Virus record (IMG/VR): IMGVR_UViG_3300002138_000087
Span: 1 to 31,789 of that record
Direction: 5' to 3' (one strand)
DNA length: 31,789 nt
From: a virus
Below are positions 11,478 to 19,292 of this stretch, piece by piece (position 1 is the stretch's first letter; each line of letters begins with the position of its first letter). Below the pieces are notes generated by a model. The model ran no database searches, was not told where the DNA came from, and saw only the letters and a list, made by a program, of their open reading frames with translations. The translations under genes were made by a program, and so were the position numbers.

Positions 11478-11879
11478 ATGCCTTGCAGATGTGATTATAT
11501 GGAACCAACGGGACTTTAACGGGAAAGCAAACTCACGTGCGAATTCATCTACCACCTTGGTAAAAAGATGAAGTGTGGCTTTCCAGCTTGGGCCAAAACC
11601 GGTGCGGAATATTACTATGGTGATAAAGATAGGGCCGACGAAGCCACCGTGTATCTCTGTCAGACAATTCGTTTCATGTCGAAGAAAGACCGTGAAAAGT
11701 ATGTCTATGATGCACATGACCCCGTGGCCCGTCAACTGGCTACTTGGTGGGAAAAACATCAGGATGAGGACAAAGCTCGAATCATAGAAGAAAACAAAGT
11801 CAAGGTTTTATTGAAGAAAACTGTGGGAAGTCTTACTGCAGAGGAAAAGTCCCTGTTGAAGAAATATAAACATTTGTGA
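11478..11879 (+). pseudogene. Conserved phage protein interrupted by an in-frame TAA (134 codons)
   Basis: ATG 11478 begins MPCRCDYMEPT, a start that I recognise from a conserved phage family. The same frame then meets TAA at 11517-11519 (codon 14) and continues without a break through RESKLTCEF to the family-like end (YDAHDPVARQLATWWEKHQ). Internal ATG 11568 would give 103 aa lacking the Cys-rich start. The reading frame is intact on both sides, so this is a single-base nonsense change or a readthrough site. It lies 18 nt after the previous gene and has no promoter of its own. Confidence 0.7.
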
Positions 11880-11926
11880 AATTAGTAATTGACTTTTTAT
11901 AACAACTCAGGTAGTCTTTGATCATA

Positions 11927-12289
11927 ATGAAAAACACCTCCAATCTCCCGGTTTATCACAAGACTCGCACCGCAACGTATCTCGACAATGGTGATGGAAG
12001 TCTTACCACCGTCTATCACGGTAAACAGACGGTTGAAAAGACAATTCTACGCGTCAAGAATGACCGTCAAGGTGAGGAATTTCTGAAAATGTGGAAGTTG
12101 TCCAATCGTCGTAGTGTGTCTCCCGTCACCACCTATCAGTTGTATCGTTGTCCGGTGGGTGGTAAGAAGTATGACGAAGTGACGAATCCTCATGTGCGGA
12201 TTTCCTCCACGGGTCGTCGTTTCGTTCTCTCCCGTCGTGGAAGTATTTCCAAGAAAAATGCACTGGTTATCTGTCTCTTGAAAAAGTAA
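11927..12289 (+). CDS. Hypothetical protein (120 aa), leaderless
   Basis: The promoter is TTGACT (11889-11894), 17 nt, TAGTCT (11912-11917), with 9 nt to ATG 11927. The protein is basic and beta-rich (TATYLDNGDGSLTTVYHGKQ, PHVRISSTGRRFVLSRRGSIS). An upstream in-frame TTG at 11918 falls on the expected transcription start and is unlikely to be used. Function is unknown. Confidence 0.8.
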   Translation: MKNTSNLPVYHKTRTATYLDNGDGSLTTVYHGKQTVEKTILRVKNDRQGEEFLKMWKLSNRRSVSPVTTYQLYRCPVGGKKYDEVTNPHVRISSTGRRFVLSRRGSISKKNALVICLLKK

Positions 12290-12327
12290 ACGGTTGACAT
12301 TTACACAACCGCATACACAATACACCT

Positions 12328-12645
12328 ATGAAATACACCGAAACGTCAGAACATAAACGCATTCTGGAATTGAATGCGTCTCTGGAAAAGTTGCACATGG
12401 GTGCAACTAAAACGGCGTTTGTTCACTGTCTGATTGCAATGTTTGTCGTCACAGTTTTGGGTATCATATCTATCTTTTCAACCGATTGGGTGTTGGAAAC
12501 CATGCGTCATCTAAACATGGTTTTTGGCGGAACGTGTGTGACGTGGATGTTTGAATCCCAACGGTTGATTGAAAGTGATAAACTTCGTTTTCAAGAGTAT
12601 TTGAATGCGATGGAAAAAATAGAGAAAATTGATACAAACGCTTGA
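12328..12645 (+). CDS. Two-helix membrane protein (105 aa)
   Basis: There are hydrophobic helices at about 29-50 (FVHCLIAMFVVTVLGIISIF) and about 62-77, flanked by an N-terminal amphipathic segment and a C-terminal helix (KLRFQEYLNAMEKIEKI). The promoter TTGACA (12294-12299) has only a weak -10 (CACAAT, 12316-12321). The stop TGA lies inside the next TTGACG (12642). It is a small inner-membrane protein; holin-like is possible but unproven. Confidence 0.8.
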   Translation: MKYTETSEHKRILELNASLEKLHMGATKTAFVHCLIAMFVVTVLGIISIFSTDWVLETMRHLNMVFGGTCVTWMFESQRLIESDKLRFQEYLNAMEKIEKIDTNA

Positions 12646-12677
12646 CGTTTTATAAATAACTGATAGTATTTATTTAT

Positions 12678-12818
12678 ATGAAACAACGAATGACACAAAT
12701 CGAAGCGATGCACTCTGTGAGAAAATCGTATGATTTCAATCCATCATCGCGGGTTGTACAGAGTAAGAAGTTATTCAAACGACATGATAAATTTAAGAAG
12801 ACGTGGAAGGATGAGTAA
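12678..12818 (+). CDS. Small basic protein (46 aa), leaderless
   Basis: The promoter is TTGACG (12642-12647), 16 nt, TAGTAT (12664-12669), with 8 nt to ATG 12678; stop TAA 12816-12818. It is rich in Lys and Arg (MKQRMTQIEAMHSVRKSYDF, SKKLFKRHDKFKKTWKDE). It overlaps the tail of the opposing GIY-YIG remnant by 26 bp. Possibly nucleic-acid binding; otherwise unknown. Confidence 0.72.
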   Translation: MKQRMTQIEAMHSVRKSYDFNPSSRVVQSKKLFKRHDKFKKTWKDE

Positions 12819-13341
12819 GTGACCATCCTTTATAGGATTTTCTTCTACCATTGACAATCCTATCCACCTGTTGTTGAATACAACCGAGTTTAGTATAAAA
12901 CTCTTTTCGTGTTCCGTTAAAAGTTTCTCCGTTAATGTGTTGAAAAGAAAATTGAGTTTCGTCTGGTGGTAAACCACCATTACGAAATTCTTTTCCATGA
13001 AAGAAGTTCTTGACACCGGAGTTTTTTCCTATCAATCGTTTTGATATGAGAGACTTAGTAACCTCATTATGTTTGCGTCCTAACATTGGACTGGATGAAC
13101 TGAATGCAACGTTGTAACAATTTTCTTTGTTCAATTGACAAAAATCTAAATATTTTTGTTCTATCAATAGTAAATCATCAACCAATCGTTCAATAATCAC
13201 AAATTCAAAATTGTCAATACCATATTTGTCTATTGCATGTTGTAATTTTTCGGAATCATGATTGTTGGTTTTCAAACAGTGTCGGTGGGAATTCCATCGC
13301 TTAGTAAAAATGTTTTGACATATCAGTAAACATTGATATAT
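12793..13341 (-). pseudogene. GIY-YIG endonuclease, N-terminus missing
   Basis: The open frame from 13341 contains RWNSHRHCLKTNNHDSEKL, then the GIY-YIG core (HAIDKYGIDNFEFVIIE, LLIEQKYLDF, CYNVA). NUMOD-type repeats (SSPMLGRKHNEVTKSLIS) and a C-terminal DNA-binding domain (GTRKEFYTKLGCIQQQVDRIV) follow. The GIY and YIG strands at the N-terminus are absent. No start codon exists where the frame opens, and the missing part is replaced by the promoter of the plus-strand gene at 13351. It is probably a dead remnant. Confidence 0.75.
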
Positions 13342-13350
13342 TTATTTTAT

Positions 13351-13551
13351 ATGAGTCAACCTATTAAACTTACCGCCAGTCGTTACGAACTCGCCTTTCA
13401 AAAGGCCCTCAGTGATTTGCCTGAATGGAAACGTAAGGCCGTAAAAGAGGATATGGAGAACAAAGTCGCTGACAGTCGATTGCTTTCGGAATTCAGTAAA
13501 CGAGTGATTGAACTCGCTGAAAATAACGAAGAAATCTTCTTGACTTGCTAA
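13351..13551 (+). CDS. Hypothetical helical protein (66 aa), leaderless
   Basis: The promoter is TTGACA (13315-13320), 16 nt, TATATT (13337-13342), with 8 nt to ATG 13351. The protein is almost entirely helical (YELAFQKALSDLPEWKRKAV, EFSKRVIELAENNEE). It is the first gene of a pair; the next ATG comes one base after its TAA. Function is unknown. Confidence 0.8.
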   Translation: MSQPIKLTASRYELAFQKALSDLPEWKRKAVKEDMENKVADSRLLSEFSKRVIELAENNEEIFLTC

Positions 13552-13552
13552 C

Positions 13553-13780
13553 ATGACCAATATCAATAACCGAATCAAACGTATTGCGAATGCGATTGAT
13601 GAACGTGGTGGTGAAAACCTTCCCCGGTTCACCATGTATCGCAGTCCAACCACCATTCACATTAAGCTTGATGGTTGGGACGTGGCCACGTATGATTCCA
13701 AGAGTGAAACGTCTGGATACAATTCCGCACAAGTGTTGTTGTCTGAACAATTGCTTGACATTCCTGCTACCGTAGAATAA
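13553..13780 (+). CDS. Hypothetical protein (75 aa)
   Basis: ATG 13553 follows the previous stop by one base, so translation is probably coupled, again without a Shine-Dalgarno sequence. It has a basic N-terminal helix (NRIKRIANAIDERGG), strands with IHIKLDGWDVATYD, and an amphipathic helix at the end. Unknown function. Confidence 0.8.
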   Translation: MTNINNRIKRIANAIDERGGENLPRFTMYRSPTTIHIKLDGWDVATYDSKSETSGYNSAQVLLSEQLLDIPATVE

Positions 13781-13843
13781 TCTCCCTCCACCAACGGAAC
13801 ACCCTTTTCGACGTTTCGGGTTGTTTGCGAATGTGGAAGGAGA
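13781..13843 (+). terminator. Long hairpin after the 13351-13780 operon
   Basis: TCTCCCTCCAC (13781-13791) pairs with GTGGAAGGAGA (13833-13843) with one mismatch, with an inner CCC/GGG stem. It lacks a clear T run; it may be a 3'-end structure or small RNA. Confidence 0.5.
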
Positions 13844-13923
13844 ACGTATTGACACAACATTCGACGTTGGTTTTAATAAAACTTTGAGTTGACTTTTTCT
13901 AAATCGGTTATATCATCCAAAAC

Positions 13924-13995
13924 ATGAGATTACTCAAATATCTTGCAGTTGACGTAACAACTTTGATTGATTCCCCAAAACAAATAACTGAATAA
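13924..13995 (+). CDS. Leaderless 23-aa peptide
   Basis: The promoter is TTGACT (13889-13894), 16 nt, TATCAT (13911-13916), with 7 nt to ATG 13924. The peptide is MRLLKYLAVDVTTLIDSPKQ plus three residues. It ends 5 nt before the next gene, so it could be a leader or coupling peptide for the 135-aa membrane protein. Confidence 0.5.
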   Translation: MRLLKYLAVDVTTLIDSPKQITE

Positions 13996-14000
13996 GAACT

Positions 14001-14408
14001 ATGTCTGTATTATCCACAAACTTTCTCGGAACTGTAAACAACATCACTGCAGAGGTTTACGAAATTGGTAAGACCAATGTCAGCAAAGCCGTTGACATGG
14101 TATCCGAACAAGCTCCCCAAGTCGCCAATGAGTATCTCACTTGGATGTTTTGGGATCACGCATTCAGTGCGAGTTATTCATTGATTATACTCGCTTTAAT
14201 TGTAATTCCAACCACTATTGCGTTGTTTAAGAGTCGTAACTGTGAGGATGAGACTAAGTTTTTCATAAGGTTATACAGCATTATTCCGATACTTTTGGCT
14301 ATGGTAATCCTCTATGACGGAGTGATTGAACACGTGAAAGAGTGCGTCAGGATTAAAGTCACTCCCCGTGTCGTTCTCATCGAAAAAGCAGTCACGTTGT
14401 TCAAATAA
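14001..14408 (+). CDS. Membrane protein (135 aa)
   Basis: Two transmembrane helices lie at about 55-73 (SYSLIILALIVIPTTIALF) and 87-103 (LYSIIPILLAMVILYDG). The N-terminal part is amphipathic and Ser/Val-rich. The C-terminus is basic (VKECVRIKVTPRVVLIEKAV). The C-terminal pattern recurs in small phage membrane proteins that I have seen. A holin-like or envelope-modifying role is possible but unproven. Confidence 0.8.
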   Translation: MSVLSTNFLGTVNNITAEVYEIGKTNVSKAVDMVSEQAPQVANEYLTWMFWDHAFSASYSLIILALIVIPTTIALFKSRNCEDETKFFIRLYSIIPILLAMVILYDGVIEHVKECVRIKVTPRVVLIEKAVTLFK

Positions 14409-14411
14409 CGG

Positions 14412-14439
14412 TTGACTTCTTATAGAACTGATATACTCT
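14412..14439 (+). promoter_or_regulatory. Promoter without an adjacent start codon
   Basis: TTGACT (14412-14417), 16 nt, TACTCT (14434-14439). No ATG follows within 100 nt; three hairpins do, so it probably makes an RNA. Confidence 0.65.
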
Positions 14440-14446
14440 ACTTAAA

Positions 14447-14511
14447 GATTTGGGAACAATAGCCAAAATCCCTCAGTAACCAGACTGACGACTAGGGCCA
14501 CGATAAGGTCC
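14447..14511 (+). ncRNA. Three-hairpin RNA behind a promoter (candidate)
   Basis: Successive hairpins are GATTTGG/CCAAAATC (14447-14470, one bulge), CAGT/ACTG (14474-14487) and GGGCC/GGTCC (14495-14511). They start about 8 nt after the promoter. Either a small RNA or a structured leader for the ORFs at 14565 and 14635. Confidence 0.4.
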
Positions 14512-14564
14512 ACCACTTTTGCCCATTAACGATTGCCTTATGGCCTGATAGTTGGTATGCTGTG

Positions 14565-14675
14565 ATGAGTCAGCAAGGAAAGACCGTAATAGCGGACGAT
14601 TGGGTGGTCGCGATAAACCCAATAACAGGCGCGGTTGAGTATCAAACTTGGTCGTATTCTCAACGGTGGACCTAA
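14565..14675 (+). CDS. Small hypothetical protein (36 aa)
   Basis: ATG 14565, TAA 14673-14675. A plausible beta-rich sequence (KTVIADDWVVAINPITGAVE). It overlaps the start region of the next ORF in another frame, so one of the two may be spurious or both may be parts of a frameshifted gene. Confidence 0.4.
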   Translation: MSQQGKTVIADDWVVAINPITGAVEYQTWSYSQRWT

Positions 14676-14817
14676 CATCGAATTCTTCAAATCAAAAGGA
14701 ATGGTGGCTGATGAAGTCCGGGCCAGAGAAATGGTTGATAGTGCTCTTCTCCAATTGGGAATCAAAACCGGTGTAAAATATTCACTAGATGAGTTGACAT
14801 TTCTAGAATGGAAGTAA
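14635..14817 (+). CDS. Hypothetical protein (about 60 aa), start uncertain
   Basis: The coding-like frame (GGPNIEFFKSKGMVADEVRA, LLQLGIKTGVKYSLDELTFL) ends at TAA 14815-14817. Its only early start is TTG 14635; the first ATG is 14701. It precedes the Vsr-like nuclease gene. No promoter directly upstream and no family recognised. Confidence 0.5.
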   Translation: MSIKLGRILNGGPNIEFFKSKGMVADEVRAREMVDSALLQLGIKTGVKYSLDELTFLEWK

Positions 14818-14833
14818 AATAAGCGAGGCTTTA

Positions 14834-15514
14834 TTGAATAAATCTCCAGACGAACGTTTTTTGATTGAATCTAAAAAACAAAATACTAATCTGGAAAAAT
14901 ACGGCGTAGAATATCCATCCACTTTACCAAATAATAGAAAAAAGTCAAAAATTAAAATGGTAAAGTTTTGGGAAAGTTTGAATGATGATGAAAGAACTGA
15001 TTTGATATTGAGTTTTCAACATGCGTGGACGGAAGAACGACGCAACGATAAAAGTCTTGATATGAAAGTGTTGTGGGCTTCTCTAACCGATGAGGAAAAA
15101 CAATTCCGGTTATCTCGGTTACATGCTGGAATAAAATCCACATCTTCACTAGAAACGAGAATTCAAAAAATATTCAATACGTGGAAATCATATTCATCAT
15201 TTGAGTATATACCACACTTTTATATTAAGTCAACAAATTACGATTTTTTGATAAACGAGTCGTTTATATTGGAAGTAAATGGTGATTACTGGCACGCAAA
15301 TCCAAAAATTTATAAATCAGATGATGTTTTTCAATTTTCATGGGGTCGAATGACCTCATCTGACATTTGGAATAAAGACGAAACAAAGCGAAAATTGGCC
15401 GTTGACAATAACTATAAAATTGGTTATATTTGGGAATCGGATATGAATAAGTTGTCCGACATTGATTTGGAGTCTCTTTTAATCGACATAATAAATGAAA
15501 ATTTCACTTGGTAA
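14834..15514 (+). CDS. Vsr-like PD-(D/E)XK homing endonuclease (226 aa)
   Basis: The C-terminal domain (about 105-226) has the layout of Vsr-type homing nucleases: SLETRIQKIF, YDFLINESFILEVNGDYWH, then DETKRKLAVDNNYKIGYIWE. The Glu-Val-Asn-Gly-Asp-Tyr-Trp-His block is the metal-binding core. The N-terminal half is a DNA-binding region (TNLEKYGVEYPS, LNDDERTDLI). The start used here is TTG 14834. The frame is open slightly further 5' without ATG, so the N-terminus may be truncated. Its end overlaps the RNA ligase start by 20 bp. AT-rich, hence likely acquired. Confidence 0.8.
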   Translation: MNKSPDERFLIESKKQNTNLEKYGVEYPSTLPNNRKKSKIKMVKFWESLNDDERTDLILSFQHAWTEERRNDKSLDMKVLWASLTDEEKQFRLSRLHAGIKSTSSLETRIQKIFNTWKSYSSFEYIPHFYIKSTNYDFLINESFILEVNGDYWHANPKIYKSDDVFQFSWGRMTSSDIWNKDETKRKLAVDNNYKIGYIWESDMNKLSDIDLESLLIDIINENFTW

Positions 15515-16580
15515 TATTGACCGAGAAATCTTCTATGTAAACGAACATGTTTTACATGGTGAGGTGATGTATTTGGTTACACCGAAACATATCGGTGTCA
15601 AGTGGACCAATGATAACAAAATTTTCCGATCAAGTCTTTGGAATTCTGATGGTGAGTTGGTTTCTGCATCATTTCCAAAATTTACGAATTGGGGAGAAAA
15701 TCCAGAAAATTTTCCTGTTCCAAATTCTCTAACCAATACCACAGTCATTGAGAAAATGGATGGAAGTTTGTTATGCATCTCGAAAAATCGTGGCCATTTC
15801 ATACTTCGTACCCGTGGAACGGTTGACGCAACCAAGTTGGACAATGGCGCAGAACTGGCTGCCTTTCAACCTATTCTGGATGATTTGAAGGAACGATACA
15901 ATTCAAACACTTGGGACTTCTCTCTGTTGTTTGAATGGTTGTCACCAACGAATGTTATCGTGATTAACTATGGTAATGAACCACTGTTTTCTTTGATTGG
16001 TTGCATTGACCATGATGATTACTCATTGACTCCACAATCTATCTTGGATTCTTGGGCTGCGGTCTGGAAGGTCGCACGGCCTCAGTCCTATACTTTCAAG
16101 TCAACCGAGGATTTGTTGTCTATGGTGGACTTGTGGAAGGGCAAAGAGGGTGTCTGCGTTTACTCCAAGAATCAACAAATGATTCATAAGGTGAAGTCCG
16201 CTGATTATCTTGTGAAGCATCGTTTCAAGTCAGAAGCTACGCTTGAAAACACTCTTGAGTTATATTTTCAATTAAATTGTCCAACCTATGTTGAGTTTGA
16301 AACCAAACTTGTGGAACTGTTTGATTGGGAATGTTTTGAGATGGTTCGTGGATACGCATCTTCTATTTGTGATGCGGCCAAACAGGTCAATCAAATAATC
16401 GCAGGAATTACTGCGTTTGTCGAGCCATTGAAGATAAAACCACGTAAAGATGCGGCCATAGCTATTACATCGTCTTACGGTGAAACAGGCAGAAGTGGCA
16501 TGGCATTTACATTGTTAGATTCAAAACCTCTAACAAATGACCAACATAAGAAATTGTTTTGGCAGGTTCTCAAGAAATAA
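15495..16580 (+). CDS. RNA ligase, T4 Rnl1-type nucleotidyltransferase (361 aa)
   Basis: All core motifs of covalent nucleotidyltransferases are visible. Motif I is EKMDGS with adenylated Lys87. A SFPKFTNWGE block precedes it, as in Rnl1. LLFEWLSP (about 144-151) is motif IIIa, KEGVCVY (217-223) motif IV, and HKVKS (231-235) motif V. The enzyme should join 3'-OH and 5'-phosphate RNA ends with ATP; in T4 it repairs tRNAs cut by host anticodon nucleases. That fits the tRNA cluster and the interrupted tRNA-Leu here. Translation may be coupled to the overlapping nuclease gene. Confidence 0.88.
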   Translation: MKISLGNIDREIFYVNEHVLHGEVMYLVTPKHIGVKWTNDNKIFRSSLWNSDGELVSASFPKFTNWGENPENFPVPNSLTNTTVIEKMDGSLLCISKNRGHFILRTRGTVDATKLDNGAELAAFQPILDDLKERYNSNTWDFSLLFEWLSPTNVIVINYGNEPLFSLIGCIDHDDYSLTPQSILDSWAAVWKVARPQSYTFKSTEDLLSMVDLWKGKEGVCVYSKNQQMIHKVKSADYLVKHRFKSEATLENTLELYFQLNCPTYVEFETKLVELFDWECFEMVRGYASSICDAAKQVNQIIAGITAFVEPLKIKPRKDAAIAITSSYGETGRSGMAFTLLDSKPLTNDQHKKLFWQVLKK

Positions 16581-16626
16581 GATTAGATACTTGGTCGTTT
16601 TGACTTTATGAATAATATTTATATTC

Positions 16627-17418
16627 ATGATAATATACAAAACGACCAATTTACTTAACAATAAAGTTTATATAGGCAAAGACACAATCAACAATCCTAC
16701 CTATTATGGGTCTGGATTGTTGATTCGTGCTGCTATCAAAAAATATGGTAAGGAAAATTTTAAAAAAGAAATTATTGAAACCTGTCCGGCAACTGATATT
16801 TTAAATGAAAGAGAAAAATATTGGATTGACTTTTTCAAATCTACTGATAGAATTATTGGGTATAACTTAACAGATGGAGGAACAGGCGGCCAAACGTGGA
16901 ATGAAAATAATAGAGAAAAGAATCTCAATAAATTGAGAGACGGGTGTAAAAAATGGTGGCAAGTAGAAGAAAACAGAAAATTACATTCATTTAAATTAAA
17001 AGAAAGATGGAAAACAAAAGAGTTTAGTGAATATATGAAAGACATGCTTGGTGGCAGGGAAATAGCATGGAAAGATAAAATATCCAAATCGGTAAAAAAC
17101 TGGTATGACAATCATCCACATCCCCAAGATGAAAAAACCAGAAAAAGAATAGCTGATGAAAATAGAATACGATTCACGGGTAAGGAATTTAAATCGGTTT
17201 CCAAAGAAACGGAATTAACTGTAATTAAACTTTATCAAACAATTGGTCCGAGATTGATTGCTAAAGAAACGGGATTAAGTCAATATATTGTCATACGTGT
17301 TCTCAAAAAAGCCGGAGTATATCAAAAATGGCAAAAGGGAATAGGTGATACGAAATCCAAACAGTGTTCTATTTCAAGGTGTGGTGATGGAAATCCAATG
17401 TTCAAAAGTAAGTGTTGA
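16627..17418 (+). CDS. GIY-YIG homing endonuclease (263 aa)
   Basis: The catalytic domain is intact: IIYKTTNLLNNKVYIGKD carries the two strands, followed by the helix AAIKKYGKENFKKEIIE with the conserved Arg/Glu region (LNEREKYWID) and YNLTDGGTGG. The C-terminal part has NUMOD-like and HTH segments (LYQTIGPRLIAKETGLSQ, GDGNPMFKSK) for site recognition. AT-rich. ATG 16627 lies 46 nt after the RNA ligase. Its TGA sits inside the next TTGACA (17415). Confidence 0.93.
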   Translation: MIIYKTTNLLNNKVYIGKDTINNPTYYGSGLLIRAAIKKYGKENFKKEIIETCPATDILNEREKYWIDFFKSTDRIIGYNLTDGGTGGQTWNENNREKNLNKLRDGCKKWWQVEENRKLHSFKLKERWKTKEFSEYMKDMLGGREIAWKDKISKSVKNWYDNHPHPQDEKTRKRIADENRIRFTGKEFKSVSKETELTVIKLYQTIGPRLIAKETGLSQYIVIRVLKKAGVYQKWQKGIGDTKSKQCSISRCGDGNPMFKSKC

Positions 17419-17449
17419 CATTTTATAAAACTCCGGTATTGTAAATCAA

Positions 17450-17737
17450 ATGAAAACAATCTCTCTTGCAGAATCTTTCTCACGTCTTGAACAGGCTGCG
17501 GCTGTAATCGTGGATGATACAGTCCTTACGTATCCGGGCCTTTCTGACTTAGATGGTGAAGATACCAACGAATTTCTTTGTGTGAATTGGACGGATGAGG
17601 ATGGTTGGGATTATTCCATCGTCGCAAACGAAGCTGACAACAGGGAAGTGATTGTCAACGATGTGGGTCAACTGGTTTTTATGGGTGGGGATGACCAAGC
17701 TTTCACTGTCACACTCTTGACAAATTGGAAGTTGTAA
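17450..17737 (+). CDS. Hypothetical acidic protein (95 aa), leaderless
   Basis: The promoter is TTGACA (17415-17420), 16 nt, TATTGT (17437-17442), with 7 nt to ATG 17450. It has an N-terminal helix, then an acidic beta-rich body (NEFLCVNWTDEDGWDYSIVA, REVIVNDVGQLVFMGGDD). Unknown function; the net negative charge could suggest a DNA-mimic role, but no evidence supports that beyond composition. Confidence 0.8.
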   Translation: MKTISLAESFSRLEQAAAVIVDDTVLTYPGLSDLDGEDTNEFLCVNWTDEDGWDYSIVANEADNREVIVNDVGQLVFMGGDDQAFTVTLLTNWKL

Positions 17738-17753
17738 GGTATATGTGACCTAT

Positions 17754-18017
17754 ATGAATAAACTCTTTATCGTTCTCTCACTCGCCCTCGTTTTGGTTGG
17801 TTGCACCGAAAATCAACGTGCTCGTAACTTTGGTGGGTCGGCCACCGAGAAGTTGCCACCGGGCCGCAAGTTGGTGAATGTCACTTGGAAACAAGACAAC
17901 ATGTGGCTTCTCACTCGACCAATGACAACCAACGATGTGGCAGAGACATACAAGTTTGCGGAATCATCCTCGTTTGGTTTGGTGCAAGGTGACGTCACGA
18001 TTATTGAATCAAAGTAA
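17754..18017 (+). CDS. Small lipoprotein (87 aa)
   Basis: ATG 17754 opens a classic lipoprotein signal (MNKLFIVLSLALVLVGC) with lipobox LVGC, Cys at 17. The mature part (RNFGGSATEKLPPGRKLVNVTW) continues to VAETYKFAES...FGLVQGDVTI, a pattern I recall from other phages, and should face the periplasm. That implies a host that lipidates exported proteins. An upstream ATG at 17745 would spoil the signal peptide. Confidence 0.85.
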   Translation: MNKLFIVLSLALVLVGCTENQRARNFGGSATEKLPPGRKLVNVTWKQDNMWLLTRPMTTNDVAETYKFAESSSFGLVQGDVTIIESK

Positions 18018-18020
18018 TTG

Positions 18021-18036
18021 TTGACTTTGTGTGAAC
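18021..18036 (+). promoter_or_regulatory. Promoter half left of the TnpB element
   Basis: TTGACT (18021-18026) with the usual spacing to the previous stop, but its -10 and gene are replaced by the TnpB element, which starts at about 18036. The gene remnant lies at 19355-19512. Confidence 0.55.
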
Positions 18037-19238
18037 TACCCACCCACAGCAAAGCTGATGGGATGGGCTTCGGAGGTCATAGACTCACCTAATGGTAACG
18101 CCTTACTCCGTTTTTGTTTTACATCCGAGTTAGTTCCTAAACCAGATAGTATTTTTAAACCTTGTTTTTTAATATTCACGCTTGCATTAAAATCTCTGTC
18201 GTGTACAGTATTACAACTTTTACAAGTCCATTCTCTATCTTTTAGAGTTAGGTCTTGATTTATGTAATTACAAACATTACAGGTTTTACTACTTGGAAAG
18301 AATCGGTCAATCTTAACAACCGTCTTATCGTTCCAATTAGCTTTATATTCAAGCATAGTGTAAAAAGTACCCAACGAAACATCAGAAAAGGCTTGTGCTA
18401 ATTTATGATTCTTCATCATATTTTTCACAGCTAAATCTTCAATACAAATTACATCGTGGTTTTTGATGATTTCTGTACTAACTTTATGCAAATAGTCTTT
18501 TCTGATATTGGTTACTTTTTCGTGTATTGTTGCAAGTTTTGATTTTTGTTTTAATCTGGAATTGCTTCCTTTTACTTTTTTAGATAATTGTCTTTGTTCA
18601 TATTTTAACTTCTTTAAGTTGGTTTTTAGTGTCTTTATGTTTTCATACACCTTACCATCTGAAAGTATAGCTAAATCCTTAATTCCCGTATCAATACCTA
18701 CCTTTGTGTTTGTTTTTTCAAATGGAATATATTCTACTTCACAAGTGATGCTTACATAATACTTTCCTGTTGTTGATTTTGATATTGTTGCAAAAAGAAG
18801 TTTGCCTTCAATTTCTCTATGTAAATTTATTTCAATACCTTTTTTGAATTTAGGTATCTGTAATTTACCATCTTCAATATACACCGATTGTGGTATTGTA
18901 AAACTTTGTTTGTCAAACTTGTTTTTAAATCTTGGAAATTTAGTTTGCTTTCTAAAAAACTTATTGTAAGCAGTATCTAAATTTCTAAGTGATGATTGTA
19001 AACTTTGAGAGTTAATTTCTTTAAGCCAAACAAACTGTTCATCTTTTTTCAGAACAGTCAAGTCATTTGCATTATCATAGTAATTGAGTGATTTCTTTTC
19101 TTCAAGATATGTTTCTTTTCTACTATTCAAGTAACGATTAAACACAAATCTACAAGCCCCAAAATGTTTTGCAAGCAATTCAATCTGCTCTTTGTCAGGA
19201 GTGATTCTAAACTTGTATGACTTATGTATTAACTTCAT
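18036..19238 (-). CDS. tnpB: TnpB (IS200/IS605-type RNA-guided nuclease)
   Basis: This 400-residue protein carries the full RuvC set: GIDTGIKDLA (Asp183), ICIEDLAVKNM (Glu267) and DRDFNAS (Asp349). A zinc finger (C320xxC323 ... C339xxC342) and an N-terminal helical domain (HKSYKFRITPDKEQIELL) complete it. TnpB proteins cut DNA with a guide RNA made from the element's right end. ATG 19238 begins the conserved KSYKFRI region; a longer frame to 19337 is not supported. No TnpA is present, so mobility would need help in trans. Confidence 0.93.
   Translation of the reverse strand: MKLIHKSYKFRITPDKEQIELLAKHFGACRFVFNRYLNSRKETYLEEKKSLNYYDNANDLTVLKKDEQFVWLKEINSQSLQSSLRNLDTAYNKFFRKQTKFPRFKNKFDKQSFTIPQSVYIEDGKLQIPKFKKGIEINLHREIEGKLLFATISKSTTGKYYVSITCEVEYIPFEKTNTKVGIDTGIKDLAILSDGKVYENIKTLKTNLKKLKYEQRQLSKKVKGSNSRLKQKSKLATIHEKVTNIRKDYLHKVSTEIIKNHDVICIEDLAVKNMMKNHKLAQAFSDVSLGTFYTMLEYKANWNDKTVVKIDRFFPSSKTCNVCNYINQDLTLKDREWTCKSCNTVHDRDFNASVNIKKQGLKILSGLGTNSDVKQKRSKALPLGESMTSEAHPISFAVGG
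18039..18067 (-). other. IS right-end hairpin with bulged bases (likely omega-RNA end)
   Basis: CCCACCCACAGC (18039-18050) pairs with GCTG-A-TGGG-A-TGGG (18054-18067), 12 pairs with two bulged A (T on the other strand). Imperfect hairpins with bulged bases are what TnpA recognises at IS200/IS605 ends; in TnpB systems this end also yields the guide RNA scaffold. Confidence 0.7.
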
Positions 19239-19292
19239 TCTAATATTAAATAGTCTAAACTTTTGTAAAATTACAATATTTTTTACAAATAC

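Noticed and set aside
13493-13855. Minus-strand ORF opposite 13351-13780
   Set aside because: The plus-strand genes have promoter, coupling and protein-like sequence; the antisense frame does not.
18508-18759. Plus-strand ORFs inside tnpB
   Set aside because: They are antisense shadows of a well-supported gene.
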